A DNA stretch of 6,092 nucleotides from Candidatus Thorarchaeota archaeon (GTDB lineage Archaea; Asgardarchaeota; Thorarchaeia; Thorarchaeales; Thorarchaeaceae): positions 1 through 6,092 of the forward strand of contig JAEORG010000273.1 of NCBI GenBank assembly GCA_016841005.1, given 5' to 3'. Positions 1 to 5,805 of the stretch are shown here, piece after piece. Under the pieces are notes generated by a model, which was not told the DNA's origin, searched no databases, and saw only the letters and a list, made by a program, of their open reading frames with translations. Both the position numbers and the translations under genes were made by a program. Each line of letters opens with the position of its first letter. The first letter of the stretch is position 1.

Positions 1-363
1 TGTCAGATTACCTTTAATCCCGATGTCATCAGCTTTGAGGAAATCTTAGACATCTTCTTCGAAACTCATGATCCAACTACATTGAATCGTCAAGGCAATG
101 ATGTAGGATCACAGTATCGTTCTGTGATCTTCTATCACAATAATGAACAGAAGAAGGTAGCTGAACTTGTTCTCAAGAAGTATGATGAGAGTGGAAAATG
201 GAAGAATCCAATTGTCACAGAGATCACTGAATTCAAGAAGTTCTATAGAGCAGAGGATTATCATCAGAATTACTTCAAGAGCAATCCAAACCAGAGCTAT
301 TGCAGGATTATCATCAGCCCTAAGATCGAGAAGGTTCGAAAGACATTCAAGCTAAAGCTCTGA
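1..363 (+). CDS. msrA: Peptide methionine sulfoxide reductase MsrA, 5'-truncated by window edge
   Basis: MsrA reduces methionine-S-sulfoxide in oxidised proteins, a cytosolic repair reaction. Frame 1 is open from the first base to TGA at 361-363, giving 120 residues. Two family signatures are visible: HDPTTLNRQGNDVGSQYRS at about residues 24-42, and EDYHQNYF followed by a YC-containing tail ending in SPKIEKVRK. MsrA proteins are usually about 160-200 residues, so this is roughly the C-terminal two-thirds. The N-terminal GCFW active-site cysteine motif must lie upstream of the window. The TTG at 82 falls inside the conserved HDPTTLNR motif and cannot be the real start. The next gene has its own promoter, so cotranscription is unlikely. 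Family assignment is very secure; which thiols recycle the enzyme cannot be judged here. Confidence 0.95.
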   Translation, partial: CQITFNPDVISFEEILDIFFETHDPTTLNRQGNDVGSQYRSVIFYHNNEQKKVAELVLKKYDESGKWKNPIVTEITEFKKFYRAEDYHQNYFKSNPNQSYCRIIISPKIEKVRKTFKLKL

Positions 364-403
364 AATTTCGTTTAGAACCTCACTTCAGTGTAGCACATAT
401 CAC

Positions 404-410
404 TTTATAT
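404..410 (+). promoter_or_regulatory. TATA box for the 265-aa gene, predicting a leaderless transcript
   Basis: TTTATAT is centred at about 407. Archaeal transcription normally begins about 25 nt downstream of the box centre, here around 432-434, only 2-4 nt before the ATG at 436. No Shine-Dalgarno sequence lies at usable spacing; the AAAGGT at 411-416 is 19 nt away. A leaderless mRNA is therefore the simplest reading. Confidence 0.5.
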
Positions 411-435
411 CAAAGGTCCTTTCCTACCTAGTGAA

Positions 436-1233
436 ATGGCAGAAACTGATGGCAAGGAAGTATATGCATTCTGCAATATCTGCAAGGAGAATGTACGACT
501 AGACATAACAGAAGTAAGTTTGGAAGAAGCAAAGTCAGGTTTGGTGACAGTTCTATCAGTTCATGGAGATCCACAGCATGCAATCTTAGTGTATTTAGAC
601 AAGCAGTTGAAAGTTAGAGGCACAGAATATCCATCTATGCTCCAAATCAAGTATGGCACGGTGGAAAAGAAAGCCAGTGAATCAGAGGAAGAGAGAGTAC
701 ATGATCTCAAGCAAATAATTAGTGCGTTTGGAGAGAAACAGGATGAGGCAATGATATCATTTGCCCAAATTAGTGCTCAAATCATATTGGGAAATTCATT
801 GTACTTGATTCATACAAATACTGCAATTGCCAATGTCGTTAAGGAACAACTGGATGCACTGTTTACAGACCAACGTACTCATCTTTTCGTGATCACTTAC
901 GATGAGATTGATACTGTAAGTGGGATGCGACCTACAATTTTCGATCTGCAATATGGGAACTTCATCTCAAAAGGGGTGGCGATCGATACCGTACATTTTG
1001 AACAGGTGATTAACGAGGCCATTTCAGAGCCTAATGGATTCAGTCTTCTCAAGAATGAATATAGTAAGCTGAAATTCTCATATCGTCGGCTTTGGGAGTT
1101 GTTGTCCTCAGGAGCAAAGAAGTATACTGAGAAGCGACTTGCATATCTTGTTTCCATCGATCAATCGCTTATTCCTCTTCTTCTAAAGATGGCAGAAAAT
1201 GAAGGAGTGGATGTTGCATCGAGAACTAGGTAG
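436..1233 (+). CDS. Hypothetical cytosolic protein with N-terminal CxxC/His motif, Asgard-type
   Basis: This 265-aa protein has no signal peptide or membrane helix. Residues 8-72 form a small beta-rich domain with Cys13 and Cys16 (CNIC) and His43 and His48 in SVHGDPQHAILVYLD; the four could bind one zinc ion. A polar, charged linker (about 76-90) leads to a second alpha/beta domain (about 90-258) with hydrophobic strands at SLYLIHT and HLFVIT, then a basic amphipathic helical stretch (about 205-235). The style, with the HGDPxHAxLVYLD segment, recalls uncharacterised proteins of Asgard archaea; this is an impression, not a search result. The ATG at 436 follows a TATA box at leaderless spacing and no longer in-frame start is evident. 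The gene lies 72 bp after msrA and 183 bp before a seven-helix longin-like protein. A partnership in signalling is possible, but no catalytic motif was recognised. Confidence 0.85.
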   Translation: MAETDGKEVYAFCNICKENVRLDITEVSLEEAKSGLVTVLSVHGDPQHAILVYLDKQLKVRGTEYPSMLQIKYGTVEKKASESEEERVHDLKQIISAFGEKQDEAMISFAQISAQIILGNSLYLIHTNTAIANVVKEQLDALFTDQRTHLFVITYDEIDTVSGMRPTIFDLQYGNFISKGVAIDTVHFEQVINEAISEPNGFSLLKNEYSKLKFSYRRLWELLSSGAKKYTEKRLAYLVSIDQSLIPLLLKMAENEGVDVASRTR

Positions 1234-1284
1234 TGGCGTTGAATCCTACCAAATTGCTGATGATTATTACATAGAATATGGATA

Positions 1285-1294
1285 ATTGTACAAT
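1285..1294. repeat. Perfect 10-bp palindrome in intergenic DNA
   Basis: ATTGTACAAT is a perfect palindrome, and flanking GGAT and CC extend it imperfectly. It lies 51 bp after the stop of the 265-aa gene and about 70 bp upstream of the TATA-like box of the next gene. It could be a dimeric regulator site, but chance occurrence in AT-rich DNA is realistic. The rest of 1234-1361 shows nothing else I can support. Confidence 0.25.
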
Positions 1295-1361
1295 CCCTTG
1301 TTGATATTCTTAGTGCATAATTATTTGACGTCCAGGATACAATGCAGAGTTTCTTCAACCC

Positions 1362-1369
1362 AAATATAA
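1362..1369 (+). promoter_or_regulatory. TATA-like box for the seven-helix protein gene
   Basis: AAATATAA is centred near 1365, predicting a transcript start near 1390. That leaves a leader of about 25 nt, which contains the ribosome site at 1406-1411. The spacing to both elements is coherent, but no transcript data exist. Confidence 0.4.
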
Positions 1370-1405
1370 CTAAAAAGGAGTGTAGCAAGGAAAACTCTGG
1401 AATAT

Positions 1406-1411
1406 GAGGTG
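1406..1411 (+). promoter_or_regulatory. Ribosome binding site deciding the TTG start at 1417
   Basis: GAGGTG lies 5 nt before the TTG at 1417 and matches the anti-Shine-Dalgarno sequence well. The next in-frame start, ATG at 1438, has no such site, so the TTG is preferred. GTG at 1410 is in another frame. Confidence 0.6.
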
Positions 1412-1416
1412 CGAAT

Positions 1417-2487
1417 TTGCCAACTTTTGACTCAAGCATGATACCATTCGCAAGAGATTTCATGCTCATCTTTGATAGTGGTACTGCTTTCTGTGCGCTC
1501 CTTTTCAGTCTCATTCTTTTCAGTCAATGGTATAGAGGAGAATTCAGAAGATTCGTTCATTTGAAATTAGCGTGGAGTGTTTTCTTCTCTGGATTAATGG
1601 CAAATACCATCGCATTCATGATTAGCACCTACTGGATAATTGATGAACCTATGAGCACCTTTTGGGTCACTGTAGGATATGTGAGTCTGATTCTTTCATT
1701 AACAGCCTTCTTTTTTGCCATGGAGAGAATTCTACCCTATGAAACACATCACGCATTCAGCATCATGGGACTACTGTTTGCAATAGTAACCTTGTTAATC
1801 CCTCGTGATACATTTCTAGTAATCGCCTTTGCTGCAGCTTTACTAGCACTTGTTGGGATTCTTCTATTCCTGAAATATTCAATTGAGATTACTTCTGGAG
1901 ATGTACGAAGAAACGTAGAGATAGTTGTAGGAAGTTTCATAGTAGGCTGGATTGGATTCGTTGGACGAAGTGATTTTGTATATTACAATCTTGGGGAGCC
2001 ACTCTATCTTGCAAGTCTAGTGCTATTGTTGGTCGGAATTACTGTCTTTGGATATATCCTGACCTACACGGTTGCATTGGATGAACTTGATTGGGAGAAG
2101 CAAGTTGTAGGAGTATATCTAATTCAATTTGGAGGCCTCTTGGTCTTTCACTATGAGTTCGAGGAAAGTCCAAATGTCAACCAAGTTCTTACTGCTGCAG
2201 GTATCTCAGGAGTCCAATCCCTATTTCAAGAGATTACACGTACAGAATATGGATTAAATATGGTTTCAATTGGCGAGTATGAGTTGCTTTTCGCACATGG
2301 AGGAACCATAACCGGAGTACTGATTTCCAGGCAACCATATCAAATTCTTCTCGGAAAACTAAAGGATTTTGTCACACGATTCGAAGTAGTAATAGGACCG
2401 ATAATGGGAAGATTCTCTGGCCCTCTGGATGACTTTGATCCAGCGATTGATTTAGCAGAGGAAATCTTCTGCGAGAAAAGGGTCTGA
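1417..2487 (+). CDS. Seven-transmembrane protein with C-terminal longin/roadblock-like domain
   Basis: This 356-aa protein has seven hydrophobic segments at about residues 18-37, 48-70, 84-102, 113-128, 131-152, 166-184 and 195-218. The basic loop after the first (WYRGEFRRF) should be cytoplasmic, placing the N terminus outside and the C terminus inside. After a short linker (ALDELDWEKQ), residues 229-352 fit a beta-beta-alpha-beta-beta-beta-alpha order: VVGVYLIQFGGLLVFHYEF, helix at about 254-275, strands around 280-305, a long helix at about 308-333, then a final helix. This resembles longin/roadblock-like domains, which are abundant in Asgard archaea and in eukaryotes often regulate small GTPases or vesicle traffic. 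The membrane part resembles the seven-helix input modules of archaeal sensors. I infer a membrane receptor passing a signal to a cytoplasmic partner. The start is TTG with a good ribosome site. There is no kinase or cyclase motif. Gene reality is near certain; the domain call is moderate. Confidence 0.9.
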   Translation: MPTFDSSMIPFARDFMLIFDSGTAFCALLFSLILFSQWYRGEFRRFVHLKLAWSVFFSGLMANTIAFMISTYWIIDEPMSTFWVTVGYVSLILSLTAFFFAMERILPYETHHAFSIMGLLFAIVTLLIPRDTFLVIAFAAALLALVGILLFLKYSIEITSGDVRRNVEIVVGSFIVGWIGFVGRSDFVYYNLGEPLYLASLVLLLVGITVFGYILTYTVALDELDWEKQVVGVYLIQFGGLLVFHYEFEESPNVNQVLTAAGISGVQSLFQEITRTEYGLNMVSIGEYELLFAHGGTITGVLISRQPYQILLGKLKDFVTRFEVVIGPIMGRFSGPLDDFDPAIDLAEEIFCEKRV

Positions 2488-2526
2488 AGAATATCCCTAG
2501 TAAGCATATCTTCTTGATCTTGGTAG

Positions 2527-2619
2527 CCCCTACACATTGAGAGCAACGTTTTTGACATCAAGTGCATTATCAGCCCAAAAGTCGAAAAGGGAAGAAGAAT
2601 CTACAGACTACAGCTTTGA
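2527..2619 (+). pseudogene. Remnant of a second msrA: last ~30 codons only
   Basis: After an in-frame TAG at 2524 the frame reads PLHIESNVFDIK, then CIISPKVEKGRRIYRLQL and stops at TGA 2617-2619. The tail aligns without gaps, stop to stop, with the end of the MsrA at 1-363 (IISPKIEKVRKTFKLKL): 10 of 17 residues are identical and the rest are mostly conservative. Upstream, a Ser-Asn pair also aligns if a two-residue gap is allowed after the Cys. Over 18 codons including the stop, 37 of 54 bases match, with many differences at third positions, so the copy diverged while still coding. There is no start codon, no catalytic motif and no room for the rest of MsrA, so it is read as a decayed gene end. 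The match is short; convergence is unlikely but not excluded. Confidence 0.55.
2577..2600 (-). terminator. Possible pyrimidine-rich terminator of the 526-aa gene
   Basis: Read on the minus strand, 2600 to 2577 gives a T/C-rich run (ATTCTTCTTCCCTTTTCGAC) about 40 nt past the stop of the 526-aa gene. Archaeal terminators are often simple T-rich tracts without a hairpin. The same bases code the Lys/Arg-rich end of the msrA remnant on the other strand, so the tract may be incidental. Confidence 0.25.
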
Positions 2620-2638
2620 AAGTCTACTGGATTCTGTG

Positions 2639-4219
2639 TTACTCATTTAGATTTTGAAGTTGCGTTAGTAGCGAAGATGTATTATATTTTTGAACTTGAT
2701 GCACTTCATGTAACATTCTATCAATATCTAGGGATTCTTTCAGACGCTTTTCATACTCCAAAAATTCCTCTGCGAGATAGTCTGGTATGTTAGTGAAACC
2801 ATATACTCTATCAATCCTATCATTTATTCTAAATCCACATCGAGGTGTACTTTTCATTATCGAGATAAGATAAGGAACTAGTTTCTTCGGTCTATCAATG
2901 GATATTATTTGGAATATTCTATTATTAGCCAAATGATCCAATTTGTAACTAGGTATAAGCAGTCCTTTCCGAAAGACTCCTCTTAGTCCGTTTGATACAT
3001 CTCTTTTTGACAGACTACAATATCGAATGAGAAATTCTGGGATAGAAACACCCAATTGATCAGTATCTGATTGAAACCATGATAGAAGTAGTGCTACGAT
3101 GTAAATATCTCGCGAACTGGGAGAGATGTCATTTTTCGGAATATGGTTCTCTGGGATATGACCCACTTCTTCAATTGTACTGTACTTATCATCAGTAGGT
3201 TGAGCTGAATTAAGAACCCATCTCTTTGTTGCACTATCGTAATTGTGAATACCCCAAGAATATACAGTTTTAGTGCATTTCATGTCATCATTTTGATCGG
3301 TGAATTTCAATCTAACTCTAATATTCTCAATCTTCTTTGTTTCAATATTGGTGCATCTCATGAATGTACAGGTATCAGAACTAGGGGAATGATGTCCTAC
3401 ATCAATTGACCAGAAAGCTCCTATATTAGAAGCGTGCAGCTTGTAATTCTGAGCGATATCGTAAATATACATAATATTGGATATTTGCTTTGCATCTCGT
3501 ATCGAACATTTACACCACTCTGCGATAATTCTGGGTGAGATTCTCATGTGATTTGTTGCTTTGTACAGTTTGATGGTTAGTTGACGAAAACACTGAATAG
3601 ACATCAAGTCAGCAATGCTAAATAAAGCTCTTCTAGAGCGGATAATTCTATCCATCCATAATTGGTCCTGTCTATTTTGGATTCTTGAGGTTGTTATTGA
3701 TTTTAGGAAGAAACTTGAAATGTCAATATCCTCTTTCTGAAAGAAATTCGCAAGATATTGAAAACTAAGAAGATGGTAGAGAAGCAAAAAGCCTGATTTG
3801 TCCCACTCAAACAAATTCCTATCAAAGATGTATGATACGTCGTATCGATTTTCTGACAAGGCTTCAAAAAGAGCAATTTGTCCAATATATCCAGGAGGAC
3901 GATCCGCAGGGAGCATATTGGCTTTTATCTTAGATGCGATTTCTTTCTGTTTTATTCTGGTTCTCTCAATTACTGATTCTAGGTGAATTCTCTTTGGTAA
4001 TACTGAACGAAGTACATCTCTAGCTACTGTCAGAGGCTGATGAAGAAAATACTCATGAAATGGCCAAATTGTTTCTTTGTATCTAACATCAGACATTCCA
4101 ATGTACTTCTTTGCAAGAGAAACATAGGTCACGGGAACACCGAGAAAATCCTTGATGTTCCCGCTTTTAACAATCTCGATGTTCTGAATGTCCAAGAATA
4201 GAAGGTGACGCTCTTTCAA
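2639..4219 (-). CDS. Hypothetical 526-aa protein with two possible winged-helix segments
   Basis: I do not recognise this family. The 526-residue frame is intact, soluble and rich in Ile, Ser, Arg and Lys. Residues 62-100 (LTVARDVLRSVLPKRIHLES and on) are helical and basic; 140-210 are mainly hydrophobic helices. Residues about 213-266 (ISPRIIAEWCKCSIRDAKQI) and about 388-440 (VSIPEFLIRYCSLSKRDVSN, then LLIPSYKLD and IFQIISI) resemble helix-turn-helix plus wing, suggesting DNA binding. Between them, about 268-345 is beta-rich with Cys284, Cys289 and Cys315. TTG at 4219 is the furthest possible start, because TAA lies two codons upstream; no ribosome site precedes it. The next Met is residue 42, also without one, so the start is uncertain and the N terminus may be eroded. 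Sampled lines of the gene run 28-37% GC against 37-47% in other genes, which hints at separate ancestry. It is transcribed alone, behind a structured 5' region. Confidence 0.8.
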   Translation of the reverse strand: MKERHLLFLDIQNIEIVKSGNIKDFLGVPVTYVSLAKKYIGMSDVRYKETIWPFHEYFLHQPLTVARDVLRSVLPKRIHLESVIERTRIKQKEIASKIKANMLPADRPPGYIGQIALFEALSENRYDVSYIFDRNLFEWDKSGFLLLYHLLSFQYLANFFQKEDIDISSFFLKSITTSRIQNRQDQLWMDRIIRSRRALFSIADLMSIQCFRQLTIKLYKATNHMRISPRIIAEWCKCSIRDAKQISNIMYIYDIAQNYKLHASNIGAFWSIDVGHHSPSSDTCTFMRCTNIETKKIENIRVRLKFTDQNDDMKCTKTVYSWGIHNYDSATKRWVLNSAQPTDDKYSTIEEVGHIPENHIPKNDISPSSRDIYIVALLLSWFQSDTDQLGVSIPEFLIRYCSLSKRDVSNGLRGVFRKGLLIPSYKLDHLANNRIFQIISIDRPKKLVPYLISIMKSTPRCGFRINDRIDRVYGFTNIPDYLAEEFLEYEKRLKESLDIDRMLHEVHQVQKYNTSSLLTQLQNLNE

Positions 4220-4227
4220 TTCTTAGA

Positions 4228-4377
4228 CCCGATGCGGGGCTAGTTGGACACGATCTTTCTGGATTCATCAATCCCATCGTGATTTTTCGTTACATACCGT
4301 TCCTAGTCAGAAACTAGAAACTCTTCCTCCTGAAGGTCCTCATTCAACGAATGACTCGCCTTCGTTTCTATGTAGAA
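4228..4377 (-). other. Cluster of five inverted repeats: candidate structured leader or small RNA
   Basis: Five successive foldbacks occupy 150 bp just upstream of the 526-aa gene. CCCG/CGGG at 4228-4238 has a 3-nt loop. At 4249-4281 an outer CACGAT/ATCGTG (6 bp) encloses an inner GGATT/AATCC (5 bp, 4-nt loop) with an asymmetric internal loop. CTAGT/ACTAG at 4303-4317 has a 5-nt loop. At 4332-4363 an outer GAAGG/CCTTC encloses an inner TCATTC/GAATGA with a 3-nt loop. TTCTA/TAGAA lies at 4366-4377. GC over 4201-4380 is 40-50% by hand count, against 30% and then 23% in the next two lines upstream. In an AT-rich genome such islands often mark structured RNA. The minus strand is favoured because a TATA-like run at 4425-4440 would start a transcript near 4407, giving a leader of about 190 nt. 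No known riboswitch, tRNA or C/D RNA motif was recognised. Confidence 0.35.
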
Positions 4378-4380
4378 CTG

Positions 4381-4593
4381 AACGCAGATTGATTTTTCTC
4401 CTCGTTTTTACTCCACGCATAAAGTTCTATTAATAATAATAAGCAAGGATAATTCTTGAATCTTTAATTACTTTTAAAGCAATAGCTTCATTTTTCTATT
4501 AAGAGAACTCATAATGCTCAGATGGTATCAAAATCTATAATTCTTTGCAAATCTTGAACAACTCGACATGTACTATATCATATGAGAATAAGC
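4381..4593. other. AT-rich intergenic DNA without a recognised gene
   Basis: This stretch is 23-30% GC in its first two lines and holds no convincing protein gene. A 26-codon minus-strand frame starting at ATG 4420 and ending at TGA 4340-4342 is basic but has no ribosome site. Minus-strand TATA-like runs occur at 4425-4440 (TTATTATTATTAATAG) and around 4471-4478 (CTTTTAAA), either of which could drive the 526-aa gene or the structured region beside it. TTCTATTAA occurs twice (4425-4433 and 4494-4502), and ATAATTCTT also twice; both are short enough to be chance here. Confidence 0.4.
4425..4440 (-). promoter_or_regulatory. TATA-like run upstream of the structured region and the 526-aa gene
   Basis: On the minus strand ATTATTATTAATAGAA gives a TATA-type sequence centred near 4433, predicting a start near 4407. 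That would produce a leader of about 190 nt covering all five inverted repeats before the TTG at 4219. The whole neighbourhood is AT-rich, so the assignment is weak. Confidence 0.25.
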
Positions 4594-4621
4594 GGTGACA
4601 CCTCTTTGATCGAGGCGCACC
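4594..4621 (-). terminator. Nested hairpin downstream of the 174-aa gene
   Basis: GGTG (4594-4597) pairs with CACC (4618-4621), and inside it CCTC (4601-4604) pairs with GAGG (4612-4615) around a 7-nt loop. The element lies 33 nt beyond the stop of the minus-strand gene at 4655, in AT-rich DNA. On the minus strand it is followed by GCTTATTCTCAT, which is only mildly T-rich. It may mark the 3' end of that transcript or be a separate structural element. Confidence 0.3.
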
Positions 4622-4654
4622 ATAAAGGATAGGGTATAGTCAGTCAACGAAGCA

Positions 4655-5179
4655 CTATGGCCACATATGCTTGGGATCAAATGGATCCTTACTAGTAATA
4701 ACACGATCCATCTTTAGAACTCCTTCGTTGTCCCATGTCATTACCACTATTGGAACCGCCGCAGACAAAGCCATTGATGCCTTTCTGAGAAAGTGGAGTA
4801 TGTGAGGGTGATTCTCAAGGTATTCTCGGGTTTGATTGTCAAAGGGACTCTTTGTTATCAAGACCGAATAGTGTGGTGACAGAACTTCAGAGTACCTCTT
4901 CAGGGTATAGATGTCCTTGAGTTCAGGAATCCCTTCAACAATTCGCGCCACAACAATTTTGTCTTCTCGAATTGGCAGGGGTTTCTGAATTTTCACATGC
5001 CCTATTAGATCAGGTAAGGACTCCCATGTTTCAACTACATGCAAAGCGCTTTTGTCTATCAAATCATCGATAAGATTTCTGATTGATTCGAGATTCGATT
5101 CTAAAGAACAGCTACCCACAGCTTGGTATTTCTTCTCTAATTCTTGTTTAATTGGTTCGATATCTTGCTTGACATTCAC
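4655..5179 (-). CDS. Hypothetical 174-aa alpha/beta protein, possibly a degenerate nuclease-like fold
   Basis: I do not recognise this family. The protein is soluble. Residues 1-45 are charged and helical, probably coiled (DIEPIKQELEKKYQ, then LESIRNLIDDLIDKSALHVV). The core at about 72-150 alternates strand and helix: KIVVARIV, ELKDIYTLKRYSEVL, HYSVLIT, REYLENHPHILHFLRKA, AVPIVVMTWD. The order strand, then helix with Leu-x2-Tyr, then strand is reminiscent of PD-(D/E)XK nuclease-type folds, but the expected acidic-x-Lys on the first strand is absent (ARIVEG), so any such fold would be inactive or differently used. That is a weak hypothesis. GTG at 5179 is the longest possible start because TAA lies six codons upstream; no clear ribosome site precedes it. 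It follows the zinc-ribbon gene on the same strand after 80 bp, with a possible promoter between, so an operon is possible but not shown. Confidence 0.8.
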   Translation of the reverse strand: MNVKQDIEPIKQELEKKYQAVGSCSLESNLESIRNLIDDLIDKSALHVVETWESLPDLIGHVKIQKPLPIREDKIVVARIVEGIPELKDIYTLKRYSEVLSPHYSVLITKSPFDNQTREYLENHPHILHFLRKASMALSAAVPIVVMTWDNEGVLKMDRVITSKDPFDPKHMWP

Positions 5180-5241
5180 TTCAAAGCCATCTTCTTACAG
5201 CCAACATCTCAGGAAATCCTAAAGAGTTTTTCAAAAGGGAG

Positions 5242-5250
5242 TATTTTAAA
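5242..5250 (-). promoter_or_regulatory. TATA-like box for the 174-aa gene
   Basis: On the minus strand the sequence reads TTTAAAATA, just past the stop of the zinc-ribbon gene. It predicts a start near 5221 and a leader of about 40 nt before the GTG at 5179. If used, the 174-aa gene is transcribed at least partly on its own. Confidence 0.35.
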
Positions 5251-5259
5251 TTGGATAAG

Positions 5260-5793
5260 TCATGGTTTGAATTTCTTGTAGCATTTAGTGCATACGACAG
5301 ATCCATCTGGGCGAACCAATCCTTCTGTTGGAAAGACTAATCCACAGTCTGGACATGTAGCTATACCACTGTCATAGATAGCAGATTGTTCTTTAGGAGT
5401 ATCCATAACTTTTGATTCAGGGGAATCTTCCACCTTCTTGTGAGAGGGGAGTTTTGTGGCGTATATCAGGCACCCTACCAATGATTGATAGATGTTCCAA
5501 GCACTTTTTCTAGAACTATCACCTGAAGGTTTTAGCCTAGGCAAAATAGATGATTTCAATATCCCACCAATCCAACATTCCGCTCGAATCTGGCCTCTGT
5601 ATATTGACAAGTCAAATGTAAGATCGTACGAAGAAACAAGGGGAATGCCTACTTTGCCTTCAAGGCGAAAATTATTCCTTAGTCTCTTAGTGATTCTCAT
5701 TCTGGTACTTGACTCTTTGACCCAATCGATAATTCTTCGAGAAGCCTCTTCAGAACCATATGGAATCTTTATGTATTGGAGATACTTGCCCAT
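5260..5793 (-). CDS. Hypothetical protein with C-terminal zinc ribbon
   Basis: This 177-aa protein begins MGKYLQYIKIPYG. Residues 1-113 form an unrecognised alpha/beta domain: an opening strand, helix EEASRRIIDWVKES, several strands (NFRLEGKVGI, SYDLTFDLSIYRG, IRAECWIGGI) and a closing helix (about 96-113, SAWNIYQSLVGCLIYATKL). A polar, probably disordered linker covers about 116-143. The C terminus is a zinc ribbon with Cys147/Cys150 (CPDCG) and Cys168/Cys171 (CTKC), and 17 residues between the two pairs. Such ribbons bind nucleic acid or partner proteins; none can be named here. An ATG six codons further upstream at 5811 would give 183 residues, but GGAGGAG sits 5 nt before the ATG at 5793, so that start is chosen. 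The gene heads a two-gene minus-strand cluster and diverges from the phosphotransferase-like gene. Confidence 0.85.
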   Translation of the reverse strand: MGKYLQYIKIPYGSEEASRRIIDWVKESSTRMRITKRLRNNFRLEGKVGIPLVSSYDLTFDLSIYRGQIRAECWIGGILKSSILPRLKPSGDSSRKSAWNIYQSLVGCLIYATKLPSHKKVEDSPESKVMDTPKEQSAIYDSGIATCPDCGLVFPTEGLVRPDGSVVCTKCYKKFKP

Positions 5794-5798
5794 CTTTA

Positions 5799-5805
5799 CT
5801 CCTCC
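5799..5805 (-). promoter_or_regulatory. Strong ribosome binding site deciding the start at 5793
   Basis: The minus strand reads GGAGGAG, then TAAAG, then ATG, an ideal Shine-Dalgarno at 5-nt spacing. It would fall inside the coding sequence if translation began at ATG 5811, where the preceding bases (CCCTAGTC) carry no ribosome site. Confidence 0.7.

Noticed and set aside
1250..1275. CTGATGATT after the 265-aa gene as an RNA motif.
   Set aside because: It is an isolated match without partner boxes or a foldback.
897..1514. Minus-strand open frames at 897-1157 and 1161-1514.
   Set aside because: They lie opposite, or overlap the starts of, two well-supported plus-strand genes, and their proteins show no domain-like pattern.
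1..2619. The msrA 3' end (1-363) and the msrA-like tail (2527-2619) as attachment-site copies bounding an integrated element.
   Set aside because: The copies match at only about 69% over 54 bases, with differences spread across codons, mostly at third positions. A recent integration would leave near-identical repeats, and no integrase or mobile gene lies between them.
4260..4300. Box C/D guide RNA suggested by TGATGA and CTGA on the minus strand.
   Set aside because: The CTGA lies upstream of the TGATGA, the C box lacks the usual preceding purine, and no C'/D' pair at guide spacing exists.
4420..4510. Direct repeats TTCTATTAA and ATAATTCTT as an origin or regulator array.
   Set aside because: There are two copies each, nine bases long, irregularly spaced in very AT-rich DNA; this is compatible with chance.
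4220..4654. tRNA gene in the 435-bp intergenic region.
   Set aside because: No T-arm GTTCRANNC consensus, anticodon arm or paired acceptor ends could be found on either strand.
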